Of a DNA stretch of 64,000 nt, positions 8,105 to 20,502 are shown one piece after another; positions within the stretch are counted from its first letter, which is position 1; the number at the start of each line of letters is the position of its first letter. A program made the position numbers and the translations under genes. The stretch covers positions 61,730 through 125,729 of the forward strand of contig JALQPE010002106.1 of the NCBI GenBank assembly GCA_030407315.1, written 5' to 3'. The notes beneath the pieces are model-generated. The model did no database searches. It was not told where the DNA came from and saw nothing but the letters and a program-made list of their open reading frames with translations. Source of the DNA: Asparagopsis taxiformis (taxonomy: Eukaryota; Rhodophyta; Florideophyceae; Bonnemaisoniales; Bonnemaisoniaceae).

Positions 8105-9903
8105 ACTTAGTAAATTACATCTGTTCTACATTCCTATCTTTACACCGTTTTGACTCCTCGCCCGTGTACACGCGTAACAAACACCCTGTATTTTGTTAAA
8201 GAAAAGGGAATAATTTTTGTACTGAATAGTTTTGAAATGTTCGCGTATTTTCCTACTTGACGGACCTTTGATTAAAATATACAGATTTTTTATTTTAGTG
8301 TGTAATCTAGGAAATGACTCGATCTTTAAGGAAATACCCCGTATTTGAATTTGAGGTCTACTGTAATCGTATTACTGTAATATTGTGGTGATTATCGAGA
8401 ACGTTTCACTATGGGTAAATCGGTCACGGTCACGTCGCGCTTACCCCACCGTGGCACTACCGCATGCCTTGCTCAGGCGGAAGATTTGTTATGGGCCACT
8501 TTTGGCCCACTTGAGGAGTTTTCCTGAGGTGCCACTTGGCACTGGAATGGGCTCTCAGAAGATATTCTGGGCGCCGGTCGAGCGTTCATCATTTGTAAGG
8601 TGATTCCAGATTTAGATTCCCCTCCAAAATTTTCTTCATCACAACTCTGCCATGCACACACCAACACAACTACACGAAGGCGGTTTACTCAGGGGTCAGA
8701 AAATATGTAGTTTATGGCACAAACAATGAACCACTTATGTCATACTGGATAAAAGGGTTAATGCCTTTGCAGCTCTGACATAGAGTGTTGGAGCCTACGC
8801 TAAAGCACTACCAGCGTATATCTTCTGAATGGTCAACAATAGAAAAGCTCGTGGAAACCGTCCAGTGTCTCAAAACCCCGATATGTTCTTCGAGCAATGT
8901 CCAATCTCGAGAAAGCAGCTAATGACGATAATCTGAGTTTTCCCTTATAAGCGTCCGTCCATGTATTGTAACCAGGATTTGGGATCTTAGAGAAGTACCA
9001 AGATGCAACGATTTGCTGCAGGAAACGTAGACAAGCACATGAGATCACGGCATTCTGAATTTTTATCCGGGAGCGATATGGACTTTATCAAGTGGAATTT
9101 CTTTTGGAAGTGTATTCGCAGTATGGGAAGTTGGGCTCGCTTTCTCATGCTTGTGCATTCTTTCATAGTTGGAAGAATCTGTGCAGATGTGTGTCTTTTT
9201 CTTCTGGCGTGCCATATTACAGTTGCATATAGAGGCAGCGAATTGACCACTACGATTACAAGTTGGATAGCAGTGGGTGGAATTCAGGAGTGATAGTTGC
9301 ACACCATTCGACACGAAGCAGCTTTCCTGTGACGCTTTAAGGGATGACAAGGAAAGTAGTTGAATGGTTTGATGGACCGTTCATGGTTTCCACCGCTAGA
9401 TTCATGGTTGGAAAAGAGCGCTTGGAGGAAATTCGAGCTGGTGATTGCGATTTATGACACAAGCTTTGCAGCAGGCTCAGAGCCGACGGATGTATTTTGC
9501 TGGCACATATGCGAGCAGAACTACAGTAGGTCATTATGGAATAAATCTACAACAGTACAGTACAGTACATATTATAGAAGACTAAAATATAGATGGTGCT
9601 GCACTATCAGCAAATATATGGTTAAAGCAGTGAACAACGTTACACGGGAAGGGAATAGCTTCGAGACCGTCTTATATAACCAAGAAATGATATACAACTG
9701 CCAACTGTAGTAGCGTTGGTCTGATCCTTTATTCCAATAGACCGGAGCACCTCTGGTCTTGGCTGCACACAAATGAGCGCAAATGGCACCGTATATGTCG
9801 CTTGGTTTATCTCTCAAACTACCTCCATCAATCATCAGAATCAGTCAATACCAATCACATAATTTCCAATAACAAACCGCACATACGATACCAGCATATA
9901 TAT
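8105..9903. other. No intact gene; two weak coding scraps
   Basis: Around 9003-9070 (+) the sequence reads RFAAGNVDKHMRSRHSEF, like half of a C2H2 zinc finger. Around 9395-9530 (+) another scrap reads ERLEEIRAGDCD and, after a stop, RADGCILLAHMRAEL. Neither extends to a gene. They may be remnants of one decayed protein. Confidence 0.3.
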
Positions 9904-10668
9904 CTACAGCTCACAAATCGCCTCAACAATTGATTCAAGGACGGTCGGGAGCTGAGCGTACCTCTGGATCACAAATACATTTGAGCGATCCTCTCCGACA
10001 ATATCTCTCAAAGTCCTTACATCGGGGAATCCGATTCCAATTGCGCAAATCTCTGCAGTCTCGAAGAATGTCCCAAACAAACTGGCAATCGGCACGGGGC
10101 TGATGCCAAAGTTAGAGCGGCCATCTCCAAGGACGATGATCTTAGGCGGCAATTCAGGTCGAACAGTGGGTGTGACGTCGACAAGTTCTCCATCATCAGT
10201 GGCACCTGAACGCAATTCCTGAATACAGAATCCGATGCCAGCGGCGAGGAAGGTGCGTTCGGCACCCGCGAGCTCACTGACGGTGAGAGCTTCGACGAAA
10301 GCGTCGATGTCATCCGTGAGAGTTGAAATTTCAATGTTACGAAGTCCATATTGCACGGCGGAATAACCTGCATCTGAGTCGACGGAAATAAGCGCGGAAA
10401 TTAACTGAGCAAATTGAATCTGCAGCCTGTACTCGAAGGGAGAGATGGAGCCAGAGCCGTCGAGTGCGAAACAGATGTTGGCATTGCAGCTACCGGAATC
10501 GATGATGCGACGTTGAAGCCTGCGGAGGCCGCCGATGGTGCCATTGTTAATGAAGGTGTTGTCCTCGAGCGAGGTTCTGCGGAAACGGTAGATTGATGGA
10601 CGGGGCGCGACTTGAGCGGTCGCGAATGTGAGGAGTAGGAGAAGGGAGAGGGTGGTAAGGATGGACAT
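9904..10668 (-). CDS. Secreted von Willebrand factor A (vWA) domain protein
   Basis: 254 residues with a clear N-terminal signal peptide (hydrophobic run LLLLLTFATAQV), so probably secreted or cell-wall located. From about residue 62 a vWA fold follows: ICFALDGSGSIS gives the MIDAS metal-site motif DGSGS (70-74), and IIVLGDGRSNFG near 180 supplies the later aspartate strand. vWA domains bind ligands through a divalent metal; matrix or adhesion roles are usual. The protein is little more than signal peptide plus one domain. An ATG at 10668 with a TATA box ~75 bp upstream supports the start. Partner and ligand are unknown. Two further secreted genes lie on the same strand upstream. Confidence 0.85.
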   Translation of the reverse strand: MSILTTLSLLLLLTFATAQVAPRPSIYRFRRTSLEDNTFINNGTIGGLRRLQRRIIDSGSCNANICFALDGSGSISPFEYRLQIQFAQLISALISVDSDAGYSAVQYGLRNIEISTLTDDIDAFVEALTVSELAGAERTFLAAGIGFCIQELRSGATDDGELVDVTPTVRPELPPKIIVLGDGRSNFGISPVPIASLFGTFFETAEICAIGIGFPDVRTLRDIVGEDRSNVFVIQRYAQLPTVLESIVEAICEL

Positions 10669-10740
10669 GTTGAGTGGGCCGAAGTGTGCACGAGATAAAC
10701 AAATGCCGATGAGCGGGTGGAGGAATATAGAGGGTGTTGT

Positions 10741-10746
10741 TTTATA
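10741..10746 (-). promoter_or_regulatory. TATA box of the vWA gene
   Basis: TATAAA on the minus strand about 75 bp before the ATG at 10668. Both other secreted-protein genes here have the same arrangement. Confidence 0.55.
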
Positions 10747-12548
10747 GTGGCGCGGATGTTTGTACTGTTGGACAGGATGTAAGCTGAGTGGTGGTCGATT
10801 AGATGTCGCGAATCGTTAAGAAATGATGCGTTGCATGACGTGCCTGTGTGACGTTGGAGTTTGTGATCGAGGAGCTTATGATTTCTACGATAGTAAGGCA
10901 GATGGATGTGTTTTGAGAAATGAAAGTCCACGTCGATAGGAACGATTATGTTTTGTTTGCGGATGTGGTATTTTGGCGGATACAGTGTAATTGGCGTAAG
11001 GTGGTGTGGCGAGGGGTGAGCACCTGAGGGGTGGTTTCTAATTTGAGTTGCTTGCGGAAGATACGAAACTTGTAGATGGAAAGGGAACGGAGAGTGCACA
11101 GCTCACTGTGGTCTCACGTTATATGCCACGGACACGTCGTGGAGTCGATGCCTTTGTACCATACAGCAGTCGAATCACGACGGCGGCGATGGCAATTGAA
11201 TTCTGAGAGAATAAATTGAGCGTTGTTGATTGGACAAACCAATGATGGTGACGAATCATGATGCGCGTTGTTAGCGTTTCTTTTGACAGCAAGGAGGAGA
11301 TATCTTTTTGTTGTGGACGAGCGGTGGGCGCGACAGAAAATGATTGCGTGCTCTCACCGGCATGAATAGTGCGCGCAGTGGTCAGAACGAGTGACCTTAC
11401 ACACCAGCGCAAGCGAGTAGCAGCATTGAAAGAAGAAAGGCCCGAGTCCAGCAAGGCGGTGTCGATTGCAAGTGGAAGCAATCGATGGGCGATCGATCGA
11501 AAGGGCGCTGCACAGCGCTCTTCAAGCTGATCATACGGCATAACGGGCATCGTTGCGTGGCAGCTTGTAGCGCTGTGCGCGATGGAAGGGGCAGCCTGCC
11601 GCGAATATGTGCGCGATGCGATGGTGGAGTCGATAGTTGACGCGACTGGCGCTTATCGCTTACAGCGCGTTCCACGTTTCACGGAAAGAGGAATGGAATG
11701 TTTGTCTGATTTCAAAATAGCTGCGCCGGCGTTGGCGCTGGACAGCCATCGAATTGTGATGATGTGCCTTTATTCTGAAAATAACGAGTTGCCCGCCGAA
11801 ATCGCGCTTTGCTAAACTCATCACTCCATCAACATCGAGTATCACACCCAAGCGTATAACACACCTCCGTCATTGTGTGCCGACCGACCAGTTGCTCGAT
11901 TCTTGCATGACGGCGCAAATGTGATACTCTGAGCATGGCTCGTCACATCCATTTCTCCGTTGCATGCTCGACCTACTGTGTCTCTGAAGGGCCTCGTCTG
12001 ACCACGCCACACCAGCCTACAGCGCCATTGACAGCACATTTCTTCTGTGGGTCCACATTTCGTAGACATGTAATACAGTCCCTATCGGACCTCGACCTTT
12101 AGATAAACTCCCGCCCTGTCTCAACACGTGTCGCACGCAACGGCGCTCTAGAATTGCGATACTACTTGTCTTGGAAAACAGTGCGCACACACAGTCCGCG
12201 TGTCCACGTGGCACTTCGGCTGCAATTTCTCCAATCCAATTGAGATTTGATATTTCCATTGTCACCCTAGTTACACATTTGTTCCGATCTACAACAATTG
12301 TCACGTCGACAAATAGACCAAGCCTTCGTGTCCAACGGTGGTAATAAACCCACATCATTACTACCTACGATGTAGTGCCACCCAGGCTTCATCTAAGCCC
12401 AACTGGGACCGATTCACGCGGCGCATTGTCACACACATCAAGCATATTCTCTGGGAAACAGCTAGTCTTTTATGCCGATCATCGAAACACTACCACATAT
12501 ATGTATCAAGACTAACTATCCTCCGTAGTAGATTGCATGCGCGCCAAA
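10747..12548. other. No gene recognised
   Basis: Open frames here are short, overlap on both strands and show no domain. It separates two minus-strand secreted-protein genes. Confidence 0.4.
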
Positions 12549-13055
12549 TTATTGCGACACCATAAACACAACACACTTATTCTCCCTCCTTCCAACAAAG
12601 TTCCTGTTCCTCATAACTCGCCTGCCCTTGGGGAACAGAATCTGGTATTGTCTAAAGAACACGCGAACACATGCGCCCCTGGCCAACATCATCTGATTGC
12701 CGTGGAAGTCCTCACGAGTAAGACCTGAGCTCGGCGTTCCCACGATGTGAATCGGCTTGATGGCGGACGGTGAGAAATTCTGCTCTCCAAAGTCATCGAC
12801 GAGGAACACCCGTCCATCAGGTACAATAGACTCGACACGGATGTTACCATTCAAGAGACCAAGGCGCTCATTCTGGGCAACGGAGAAAATGCGTGGCGTG
12901 AAAGGCTCGTTCGGCACACCGAGCGTGAATGTCGGCACACGATTTGCAGAGCCACGGAAACGGAAATCACATTCGGTGTAGGCAGTCTGACACGCGGACT
13001 GGCCAGCGACCATAGTCGTCAGAGCGACCAGAGCAATGATTGAGAGTGCGTTCAT
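12549..13055 (-). CDS. Small secreted cysteine-containing protein, family member 1
   Basis: 168 residues from ATG 13055, starting with a signal peptide (ALSIIALVALTTMVAGQS). The mature part is clearly paralogous to the gene at 14595-15134: TECDFRFRG, ANRVPTF, PFTPRIFSV, ERLGLLN, FSP then IKP, GTPSS, FFRQYQILFP, GRRV then RNRNFVGRRE, and KCVVFM are shared. Four cysteines are conserved and may form two disulfides. I know no domain for it; a lineage-specific secreted family is likely. Its size suits an extracellular effector, inhibitor or wall protein, but no function can be read. A TATA box lies ~100 bp upstream. Confidence 0.8.
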   Translation of the reverse strand: MNALSIIALVALTTMVAGQSACQTAYTECDFRFRGSANRVPTFTLGVPNEPFTPRIFSVAQNERLGLLNGNIRVESIVPDGRVFLVDDFGEQNFSPSAIKPIHIVGTPSSGLTREDFHGNQMMLARGACVRVFFRQYQILFPKGRRVMRNRNFVGRRENKCVVFMVSQ

Positions 13056-13153
13056 GGTGAGATAAACGTGGTTTGTGTTGGTGAATGACGACGATGGGAT
13101 GGTCAGGCTGAGTTGGTTGCTTCAGAACTGTCTGGTGCGAGCAACGGGCAGAC

Positions 13154-13159
13154 TTTATA
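13154..13159 (-). promoter_or_regulatory. TATA box of secreted family member 1
   Basis: TATAAA on the minus strand about 100 bp upstream of ATG 13055. Confidence 0.5.
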
Positions 13160-14594
13160 CTTGCAGAGTTTGCGCGCGGCATTGTGTTTGAGGATGCACG
13201 GCATGGTTGGCGTGAGATTGGATTTTTAATGCTGAATCAGTGGTTTGTATGGGATGGCCCTGTGAAAATGGTGAGTGGAGGCTTGTTTACACGAAAAGTT
13301 CAGTTTGTTGGGTGGTTTTTTTTCGACGCAATGATGTCACATGTTGGGTACATGTCTGCATCGATGGATGCTTTTCGTCGCGATTGGGCTTTGAGAAGTT
13401 GATGTAATAATACGGGATCAGGATTGTAACTTTGGCATGGGTTGATGTCAGCAAAAAAACAACGTGTAGGATGGGTAGGAGCCGCGAGATTTCAGATGGC
13501 TCTCTTGGCGGAGATCTATGCGACGCGTAAATCAAATACGTATATTGTCTCTTTATGAAAGGACATAAGCTCCAGTCAACGCTGGCCACGCTGTGCGCCT
13601 TAGAAATGGCCGCCAGCCGTCGTGCAGCTGCTGTACTCTTGAAGATTACAGTACTGTCCGGGATTCACTTTTCGGAATCTCGCAAAGCTGTCCTGCCATT
13701 TACAGTGGCTCGTTGTACCGGTCACACGTAGCGCCCGCGGGCCTGTTGATCTGCGTCGTTACAGTGCTGCCTCCGATTAAAACGGGCCTAGTCCAAGTCC
13801 CTGCCTGCTTCAGACATTACATACATACACCATAGGGCTGTTCTAGAAGCGCACCGCACGCCCCACTCGCTGTATGTACCAAGCTCTCCAATCCCGCCAA
13901 CGTTGTCGTATTTGTCAACATGCAGCGCAAAGGAGGCTGGCGAGTCCTTTCTTCACCAAGCAGCATGGGTCAGCATCCCCGGCCAATATAAACTGCTCTG
14001 CAACATGATATACCGAATATTGTTGGTACTCGGGCCGGACAAGTACACGGACGACACGGTATAAGCCGCCAATTCAGCACCTCTATCTTCGCCAACGATC
14101 TATCATATCTTCAAAACCCTCACATTCTCCAGTGATTGATAACCCATCTGTTCATCCGTGAGTATCCCTTACGTCAATGTGCTTCCTATTCTGATACCAC
14201 ACCAGAATCTATTAGCAACAAGTCCCTAATCACCACTGCCATGTCGGTTTCCGGTGTCCGCCTGTAATTTCTAGTGCAGAAACAACCGTTTGCCTCCATT
14301 GTAACACGATTATGTTTGTGTCTTTAGGAAGGGCATGTGATATACTTCCGTTGTTGGGCATGTCAGCGGGTTAATCACAATTGCGAGCCACGCACATCAC
14401 ACGTCTTCTACCAATCACACCATTTTTATGACATGAATATGATACATTACCCTATTTGAGAGGAGCTTGTACCGTGACTGGGATCATACTTTGCCTTCTA
14501 GCTATCGAGAAAGGATCTTGGACTTTATTGCATGGGATCTACAAACTTGCTAAATAACCTCATTTGATGAATCCCAAACTATATCCAAACTTCA
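13160..14594. other. No gene recognised; possible + strand promoter and splice donor
   Basis: A GGTATAAGCC element near 14060 followed ~90 bp later by CCGTGAGT could be the start of a + strand transcript with an intron in its leader, but no coding exon follows. Otherwise nothing seen. Confidence 0.3.
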
Positions 14595-15134
14595 TCACTC
14601 TGCAGTCATGAACACAACACACTTGGCCTCTCTTCGTCCGACAAAGTTTCTGTTCCTGCGTACACGGCGACCCCTCGGGAACAAGATCTGGTATTGTCTG
14701 AAGAACACTCCGACGCAACTGCCCTTAGCGAGCTCCAATTGATCTCCCTGGAACGCTTCATGTGCAAGCGCAGAAGACGGTGTGCCAGGCATGCGAACTG
14801 GCTTGATAATCGTCGGGGAGAACGTCTGGTTGCCAAAGAGCTCCACGGGGATAGGCACCACGCCATCATCACTCTCGACAGCAACCAATACTGAAATACC
14901 GTTCTGGTTCAACAAGCCCAGTCTCTCGCCGTCCTCTACTGAGAAGATACGCGGGGTGAACGGAACATCTGCCGGCCCTGTGATGTCAAATGTCGGTACC
15001 CGGTTTGCAAATCCGCGGAATCGGAAATCACACTCGGTGTAGAACTCCTGACAGGCTTCCTCAATGGCAGCGTCGTGTGCGAAAGCGACGGCGATAAGCG
15101 CCGCGAGGAAGAAGAATTTCGTCGGGCTGATCAT
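14595..15134 (-). CDS. Small secreted cysteine-containing protein, family member 2
   Basis: 179 residues from ATG 15134. I chose this start, not the in-frame ATG at 15308, because it places a signal peptide (FFFLAALIAVAFAHD) first as in the paralogue at 12549-13055, and because a TATA box lies between the two ATGs. The body shares TECDFRFRG, NRVPTF, PFTPRIFSV, FFRQYQILFP and the four cysteines with its paralogue, with a short insertion (ESDDGVVPIP) in the middle. Function is unknown. The two genes are same-strand neighbours ~1.5 kb apart and probably arose by tandem duplication. Confidence 0.8.
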   Translation of the reverse strand: MISPTKFFFLAALIAVAFAHDAAIEEACQEFYTECDFRFRGFANRVPTFDITGPADVPFTPRIFSVEDGERLGLLNQNGISVLVAVESDDGVVPIPVELFGNQTFSPTIIKPVRMPGTPSSALAHEAFQGDQLELAKGSCVGVFFRQYQILFPRGRRVRRNRNFVGRREAKCVVFMTAE

Positions 15135-15191
15135 GGCGAATGCTTCACGGAAGTGGCGGATATGACAGAGTACGTCGAAGGTGTCGATCGC

Positions 15192-15198
15192 TTTTATA
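15192..15198 (-). promoter_or_regulatory. TATA box of secreted family member 2
   Basis: TATAAAA on the minus strand about 60 bp upstream of the preferred ATG at 15134. Confidence 0.55.
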
Positions 15199-17328
15199 GA
15201 GTTTGGAGAGGGGAGTCTGGATTGTTGTGATCGACAACATCGGCACCAAACGTGCGTTAGAGAGCGATAATCAGCATGGCGTATTGGCGACGGTTCTAAA
15301 CGGGACATACAGGAACCCCAATTGCAGGCATCAGACGTGCGCGTTTCCAGATTCGGGATTGGTCCAAACGGATGGAGGCATGCGCAAATATTCTGTTGGC
15401 TGTGATGTCAAATAAAGTGATGAGTATATAATAGAAGCGTGGCGTGTAGGTCGTGAAGATTAATGTCTGGGCTTCGCAATTGGCGGCAAACAACGGTGCA
15501 GGATGATAACCGCCGCATCATATTACGTGATTACCCTACGCTGCATCTTTTGCGGATTATTCGCCTGCAGAGGACATGCCTAGCACTGCAGCCAAGATAA
15601 CGAGGTCAACGTGACCCAACTCGTGCCTGATTTTCAAGGCCCGCACGCAGAGATTCTGAATCTGGTTTGGGCCTCTTCATCACTACACGAGCTATCTACG
15701 ATGGATGCGAGTATTGACAGTTCTGATCTCGATGAGTCCGTAAATTAATGAAAATTAAACAAAACCCTCGTCTACTTCGCTTCCTTTTTATGGCCCCACC
15801 CTTCGTGGCTCGCATGATTCTGATCCGGACACCGTAGGTTAACCGCATTGTTGCGCGAGAAATGCTCACATTTCTACTGATACGTACTGTACCATTCAGT
15901 TTTCCAGCGCCTATTCATAACCCGCCACCCACCGCCGCCAGCTGTCTCGCGACAAATTCTCGACGCCAACCTTTGTTTCAAGACTGGCGCCAAGGTAACA
16001 ATGGTGATTGAACCTGAGTAGAAACTGCCGAGGTACTGTATATGCCATTCTCACGTACGTCTCTACCGTGCCTTAACTGGAAACTGCTTCTTCTATTCCA
16101 CCACCTACGAAATGCGGCACATACACTACAGTGTTTTTCGATATCGAAAAGCTGTGGGCCACAACGGCCATCAGTCGAACTGTCTCTATCACCATGAACT
16201 GCACTTTAGGCTTTGATCATTAGACGTACCAAATTTGTCCAGTGCCCTCCTGATCAAAGCTCAAGCGGCGCATTGAGCCACCCATACTGTTCGAGATCAC
16301 CATCATCTGTAACCACCATTTTCTAACGGAGAGTGCAACAGTTTCTTGCCGTGTCTCCTTGCTTCTGCTTGTACAACTATGTTGGATTGAAAATATCAGA
16401 TGAGAGCATCGATATTTTCATCTTCATTCTGAGCGAAAGAATGGAGTTGCATTCGATTCTCAAACGAACGCTATGCGCAGATATCGTCGCAACGTATTGG
16501 CATTAAATTCGGTAGTCAGAGATAGTTTTCATGCTACTGTAGAACGATTGTGCACCTACTGTTCGCAATTTAATTGCCAAAGACAGTAATTACGCTTGGA
16601 GTCTACGTGACTTCAGTGCTCTCCGCTGTACAGGTACAACTACTTCAGCTTGAGAACTGCCTTACATAACTGCGTTGTGGAGCCTGGTACAGTCTCGCGT
16701 TCACCTATGACGCAACATGAGCCCCTTGCGTCGAATAGACTTGTGTTATGCCCAACTCATGCTCGATAGGACCTGGGATCATGCTTGAGCTTGAGTGGTC
16801 GGACTATCTCCTATAGCGGTTATGTAATTTCATTGTGGATGAGTTTCATCATATGATGTTGAAAATATGAGTAAGGCAGGAAAGCTAAAAATCGAATTGT
16901 TCACAGCTGCAGAATTGCAGATTGGATTAGTAAGGGCACAGTACATGGGGACGTTCTCAATATTGATATATCATCGAGAATCTTTCACAGGTCTTGTAGC
17001 GCATGGTACGGCGTGTCTCAGGTCGAGCTCAAGGACTATCGGTGACCAATCAGTCTCATGAATGTAACTTCTCTCCATATTCGCTGTTATCTGTAAGGTT
17101 GTGATCAGAGTAAATGGGTGTTGTAAGTCTCGTTCATGAGCGTGATTAGCTGATGCAGAGTTCCGAACCAATAATGCCGGCTCGGAGAGAAAGGCTGCAA
17201 GGTTTCCGCAGGAACGAGGACAGGTGCGGAAGGCAAGAAAAAAATTCATAAATCCAAAATCGGAGAGGTATACGACCAGCAGTAGACGGTGGTCAGAGGG
17301 TACAAATTACAATAAAAATAGGACTTCG
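15199..17328. other. No gene recognised
   Basis: Only short frames without recognisable domains, and no clear repeats. Confidence 0.4.
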
Positions 17329-17402
17329 TACTCTTGTGGAGGGTCGAACTCCAGACCTCCAGCATGTTAGGCTGGCGCTCTAACCAACTGAGCTACAAGA
17401 GC
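17329..17402 (-). tRNA. tRNA-Val (anticodon AAC)
   Basis: A complete cloverleaf on the minus strand: acceptor GCTCTTG with CAAGAGT (one G-U pair), D arm GCTC with GAGC, anticodon stem CCAGC with GCTGG around loop CTAACAT (anticodon AAC), a 5-nt variable loop, and T arm TGGAG with CTCCA around TTCGACC. Discriminator base A. No intron, and CCA is not encoded, as usual for nuclear tRNA genes. Confidence 0.95.
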
Positions 17403-18820
17403 TCGATGTCCTTAACAGCTTTGGTTCAAATTCGACTTCATAAATTATTGAATGCAGAGATTTCTCGATAATTGGAAAGAGTCTTTTCCTAGAACCCCTC
17501 TGCACTTAGCCAATCAAACCAGTTCGTACTGTGATGAAATTCTTTTCATTGGCCAAGGACAAACAATATTGCGAAACATCCGCCAATGATATTCCTCTTG
17601 AAAAGGCGAACACAAAATCTGCTGTGAAGGTCAACCGAACCTCATTGCTTCAAAAATTCCAAAATATAAATTGAGAGAAGTGACCCAGTTGGTACGATTG
17701 ACTTGGGTGGGGAAGATCCTGTAACTTACTCCCGGTCTGAAGGGATGATACCGGACGAACCCAGCGACTCGACCACGGTGCATAGGCATACGAATACCGG
17801 AAAGACGGCTTTTATGACGGTAGCTAGTGTAACAAAGAAGTGTTGGATTGGAAATGTAGGTGACACGGAAGCCAATTAAAAGAAAGTGGAACGGCCTTCA
17901 TACTAATACACAAATTATAGGGTAGAGAACGAATGAAGGGTTACCTGTGGGGTAGCTGATGGTGTTGAAACTCATGTCTTCACCGGCTACTGTACCACTG
18001 GGGAGTTGAGAGATGTGTGAAGTCACAGCACAATGTTGAGTTCAGAAGTGCAGAGTCCTCTCCTAGACACCGGAACGTGCACAAACGGTTGTGCTAGACA
18101 ATAGCGGAACACCATATACAGCGAAACTAATTCGTTGAAGAATTTGTGGTGACTATCTGTTCTGTGGAAACCATCACATGGGTTTGTCAGCAGAGCGGTC
18201 GAAACGGATGTGGATAGATGTTACCGGATACGATGGTATTAAGGAGGAACTAACAGCGGTGTATATCACACCAATGGTGACATCTCTTCTAGTACAATAA
18301 TACTTGGACAATCGTGTAGTGCAATAGCTTGGTCGATTCGACAACGGGCAGCCTTGGCTGTAAGCCGAATAGGCGAGCCACTGAGAGGGGTTCGAGCCCT
18401 CCTGTCCCGGTAGTCAGGCTCGAGTCGAGTGTAGTAGAGCAAAGGCGAATCGCCTGCATTAGTGTGGGTTGTAAGGCCACACAGACGATCCGTCTAGAAT
18501 TCTGTGGTCACATGGTGAGTTATGGTGGTGCACCGAAAGGATGGTGGTTAACAAACCCTAATAGGGAAGAAGGGAGAAAACCAGGCACAACAGGGATGAG
18601 TGCCTTGTATAAGAAGCAAGCAGGGAAGAAGAAAGGGGAGTCCTATAGAATAGGGCGGGTGCTGGTACAGCCATGAATAAAGCGATACGCTTGTACAGCG
18701 GGAGAGGGGCAGTGGATCAAGAGCCGGGCACCAGGCACCCGAAGATAATTGATCGAAGGGCACGCGCACCACCGGTGACGCGTGGTATCGGGGAAAGGGA
18801 AGCTGATCCAGCACAATAAC
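17403..18820. other. No gene; one tRNA-like fold near 18346-18411
   Basis: Mostly featureless flank of the Ty3 element. At 18346-18411 (+) GGGCAG can pair with CTGTCC, a loop reading CTGTAAG resembles a tRNA-Tyr anticodon loop, and GAGGGGTTCGAGCCCTC resembles a T arm, but no D arm is present. I do not call it a tRNA. Confidence 0.3.
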
Positions 18821-19336
18821 TGTAGGACAAGCCGGAATGGCGATCGATAAGGGAGTTCTAGAATTGCTAGCCGTATCAGAGCGAGGTGAACTGGATAGCG
18901 CTGATGAACTTGCGTTCCGCGGGTCGCTCGGTCGCGGTGGCGATCGGGTGGTACAACGGCGGAACGCGCAGGGATCGATCGCAACACGGGATTCGAGGGC
19001 CGGCGGAAGCCGTGATCTCAGGGTGAGGTCACCGAGTAAACTCGAGCACAACGCGATCTACGCAGGGGTCGTAAATCACTGGCCTAGTGGTATGCGACGC
19101 AATGTGCAGTATCGCGGTGCGACGCAATTCGACGGTCGGTTTACGCGGCGCGCGCGCACGTACGGTGGCGATCGTGAGCAATCCGCATGCAACGTCGTAA
19201 TGCAATCGGTCTTCGTGATGCACTCAACGCTTAACTCGTAGCTGCGAAAGTGCTGACTGTTTATTGGTAAGGTGCGAAGCAAAGCGACCATTAATAGCTA
19301 ACTATTCAGGACAGACTGTCCCTGCATGGCCGGCCG
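18821..19336 (+). repeat. 5' LTR of the Ty3 element
   Basis: Homologous over its whole length to 27629-28145. It begins TGTAGGAC; the 3' limit is uncertain. CCTACA at 19359-19364 would give a perfect inverted end to TGTAGG, but clear similarity to the other LTR stops at 19336. Confidence 0.85.
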
Positions 19337-20502
19337 CTCGTGGTGTATTAGCTAGATGCCTACAGGGTACCCAGCCTTAGTAGTGAGGTTGGCGGTAGAG
19401 CAAACGAATCCAAAAGATTCACGCTGCTTTCGCGTTGGCGGTAAGCCAATAATGCACGTTAAATGGGAGGGTGCTCACGCGCTAGGCGTATCGATGGAGC
19501 AAGGGACGTAAAATATAGAGCCACGAAGCTGGTGAGAGCGTTGTCTCAAGAGGAGGGAATTTCGAACTGAGATAAACGGCAAGCCCGCGAGGTGCTGTGT
19601 CAATGGGGTCGTAAGTCCCATTAACTTTACGTTACCTTTTCAGGCTAGGCGCCCTCCGCTAGTCAGAGGGGCTTAAGTACTAGTAGTTAGTCTAAATAAA
19701 GCTACACTATTGGCTAGTGATTAGGTGTACATGTCCTACCACGCGGTGGTCTGCCCTGGTGGGGTCGTGTCAACATCCTATTCGATGACCCCGGTTCGGG
19801 AATGACCAATGGAAACAGCCTCGCTGTATCTAGCCCAAGTCAAGGGAATGGACCCACTGGGGCAACTCAAGACCCCACAAGGGGCAAATTTTAACTAAGC
19901 TGACTCAGCTAACTTTACACTGTAACACTAACAGTTGGTGATCTCGCGGGCTCCCGCAGTCGCCATAATCAGGGATCTGATTGATGCACCTAAGGATATT
20001 TATTCCTAACTGTCTACCTACCCTAAATGTTTACAGTGACTTAGATTAGTATAAAACGCCTCTGGATTAGCCAGAGTGCTTAACCTTTAGAGGTAACGTA
20101 AACTCACGTGGAATTTACGACTCCACTGAACAGTGTTTGCATTGCTCTATTCCATCCTTCCAGGACGAATTAGCTTTAGCTATACAGCTCGACGGGTTAC
20201 GTCTTTCGCTCCATCAATACGCACTTCGTGCGTGAGCACCCCCAACCTTCACCCGGCATTACCGGAAGACCTTTCGTGGTGTACTCGCCATTGGCGGTTG
20301 ACGCAAGATTCGCTTGCTCTACCACACTACCGAGGCTCGGGACACCTGTAGGGTGGTTTTGCCGCTTTGCGGATTTTCTACCTACTACATTGGTCTCTCG
20401 ACCTAGAATCTTACCGACATCTTAGCCGACCGGCGACACACCGAAACCACTCAAGAAGAGTAAACTCGTCGTTAGACGTGAGCTCATTGAACAAGAGTAG
20501 AA
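19337..20502. other. 5' untranslated leader of the Ty3 element
   Basis: No coding frame is supported. The primer binding site should lie at the start; TGGTGTATTAGC at 19341 begins with the required TGG but I cannot name the tRNA. Confidence 0.45.

Noticed and set aside
10401..11099. 232-codon minus-strand frame overlapping the vWA gene start
   Set aside because: Overlaps a well-supported signal-peptide gene and its TATA box in another frame, and has no domain.
18548..19051. 167-codon minus-strand frame at the 5' LTR
   Set aside because: Lies mostly in LTR sequence; the LTR is non-coding and the counterpart LTR does not keep the whole frame.
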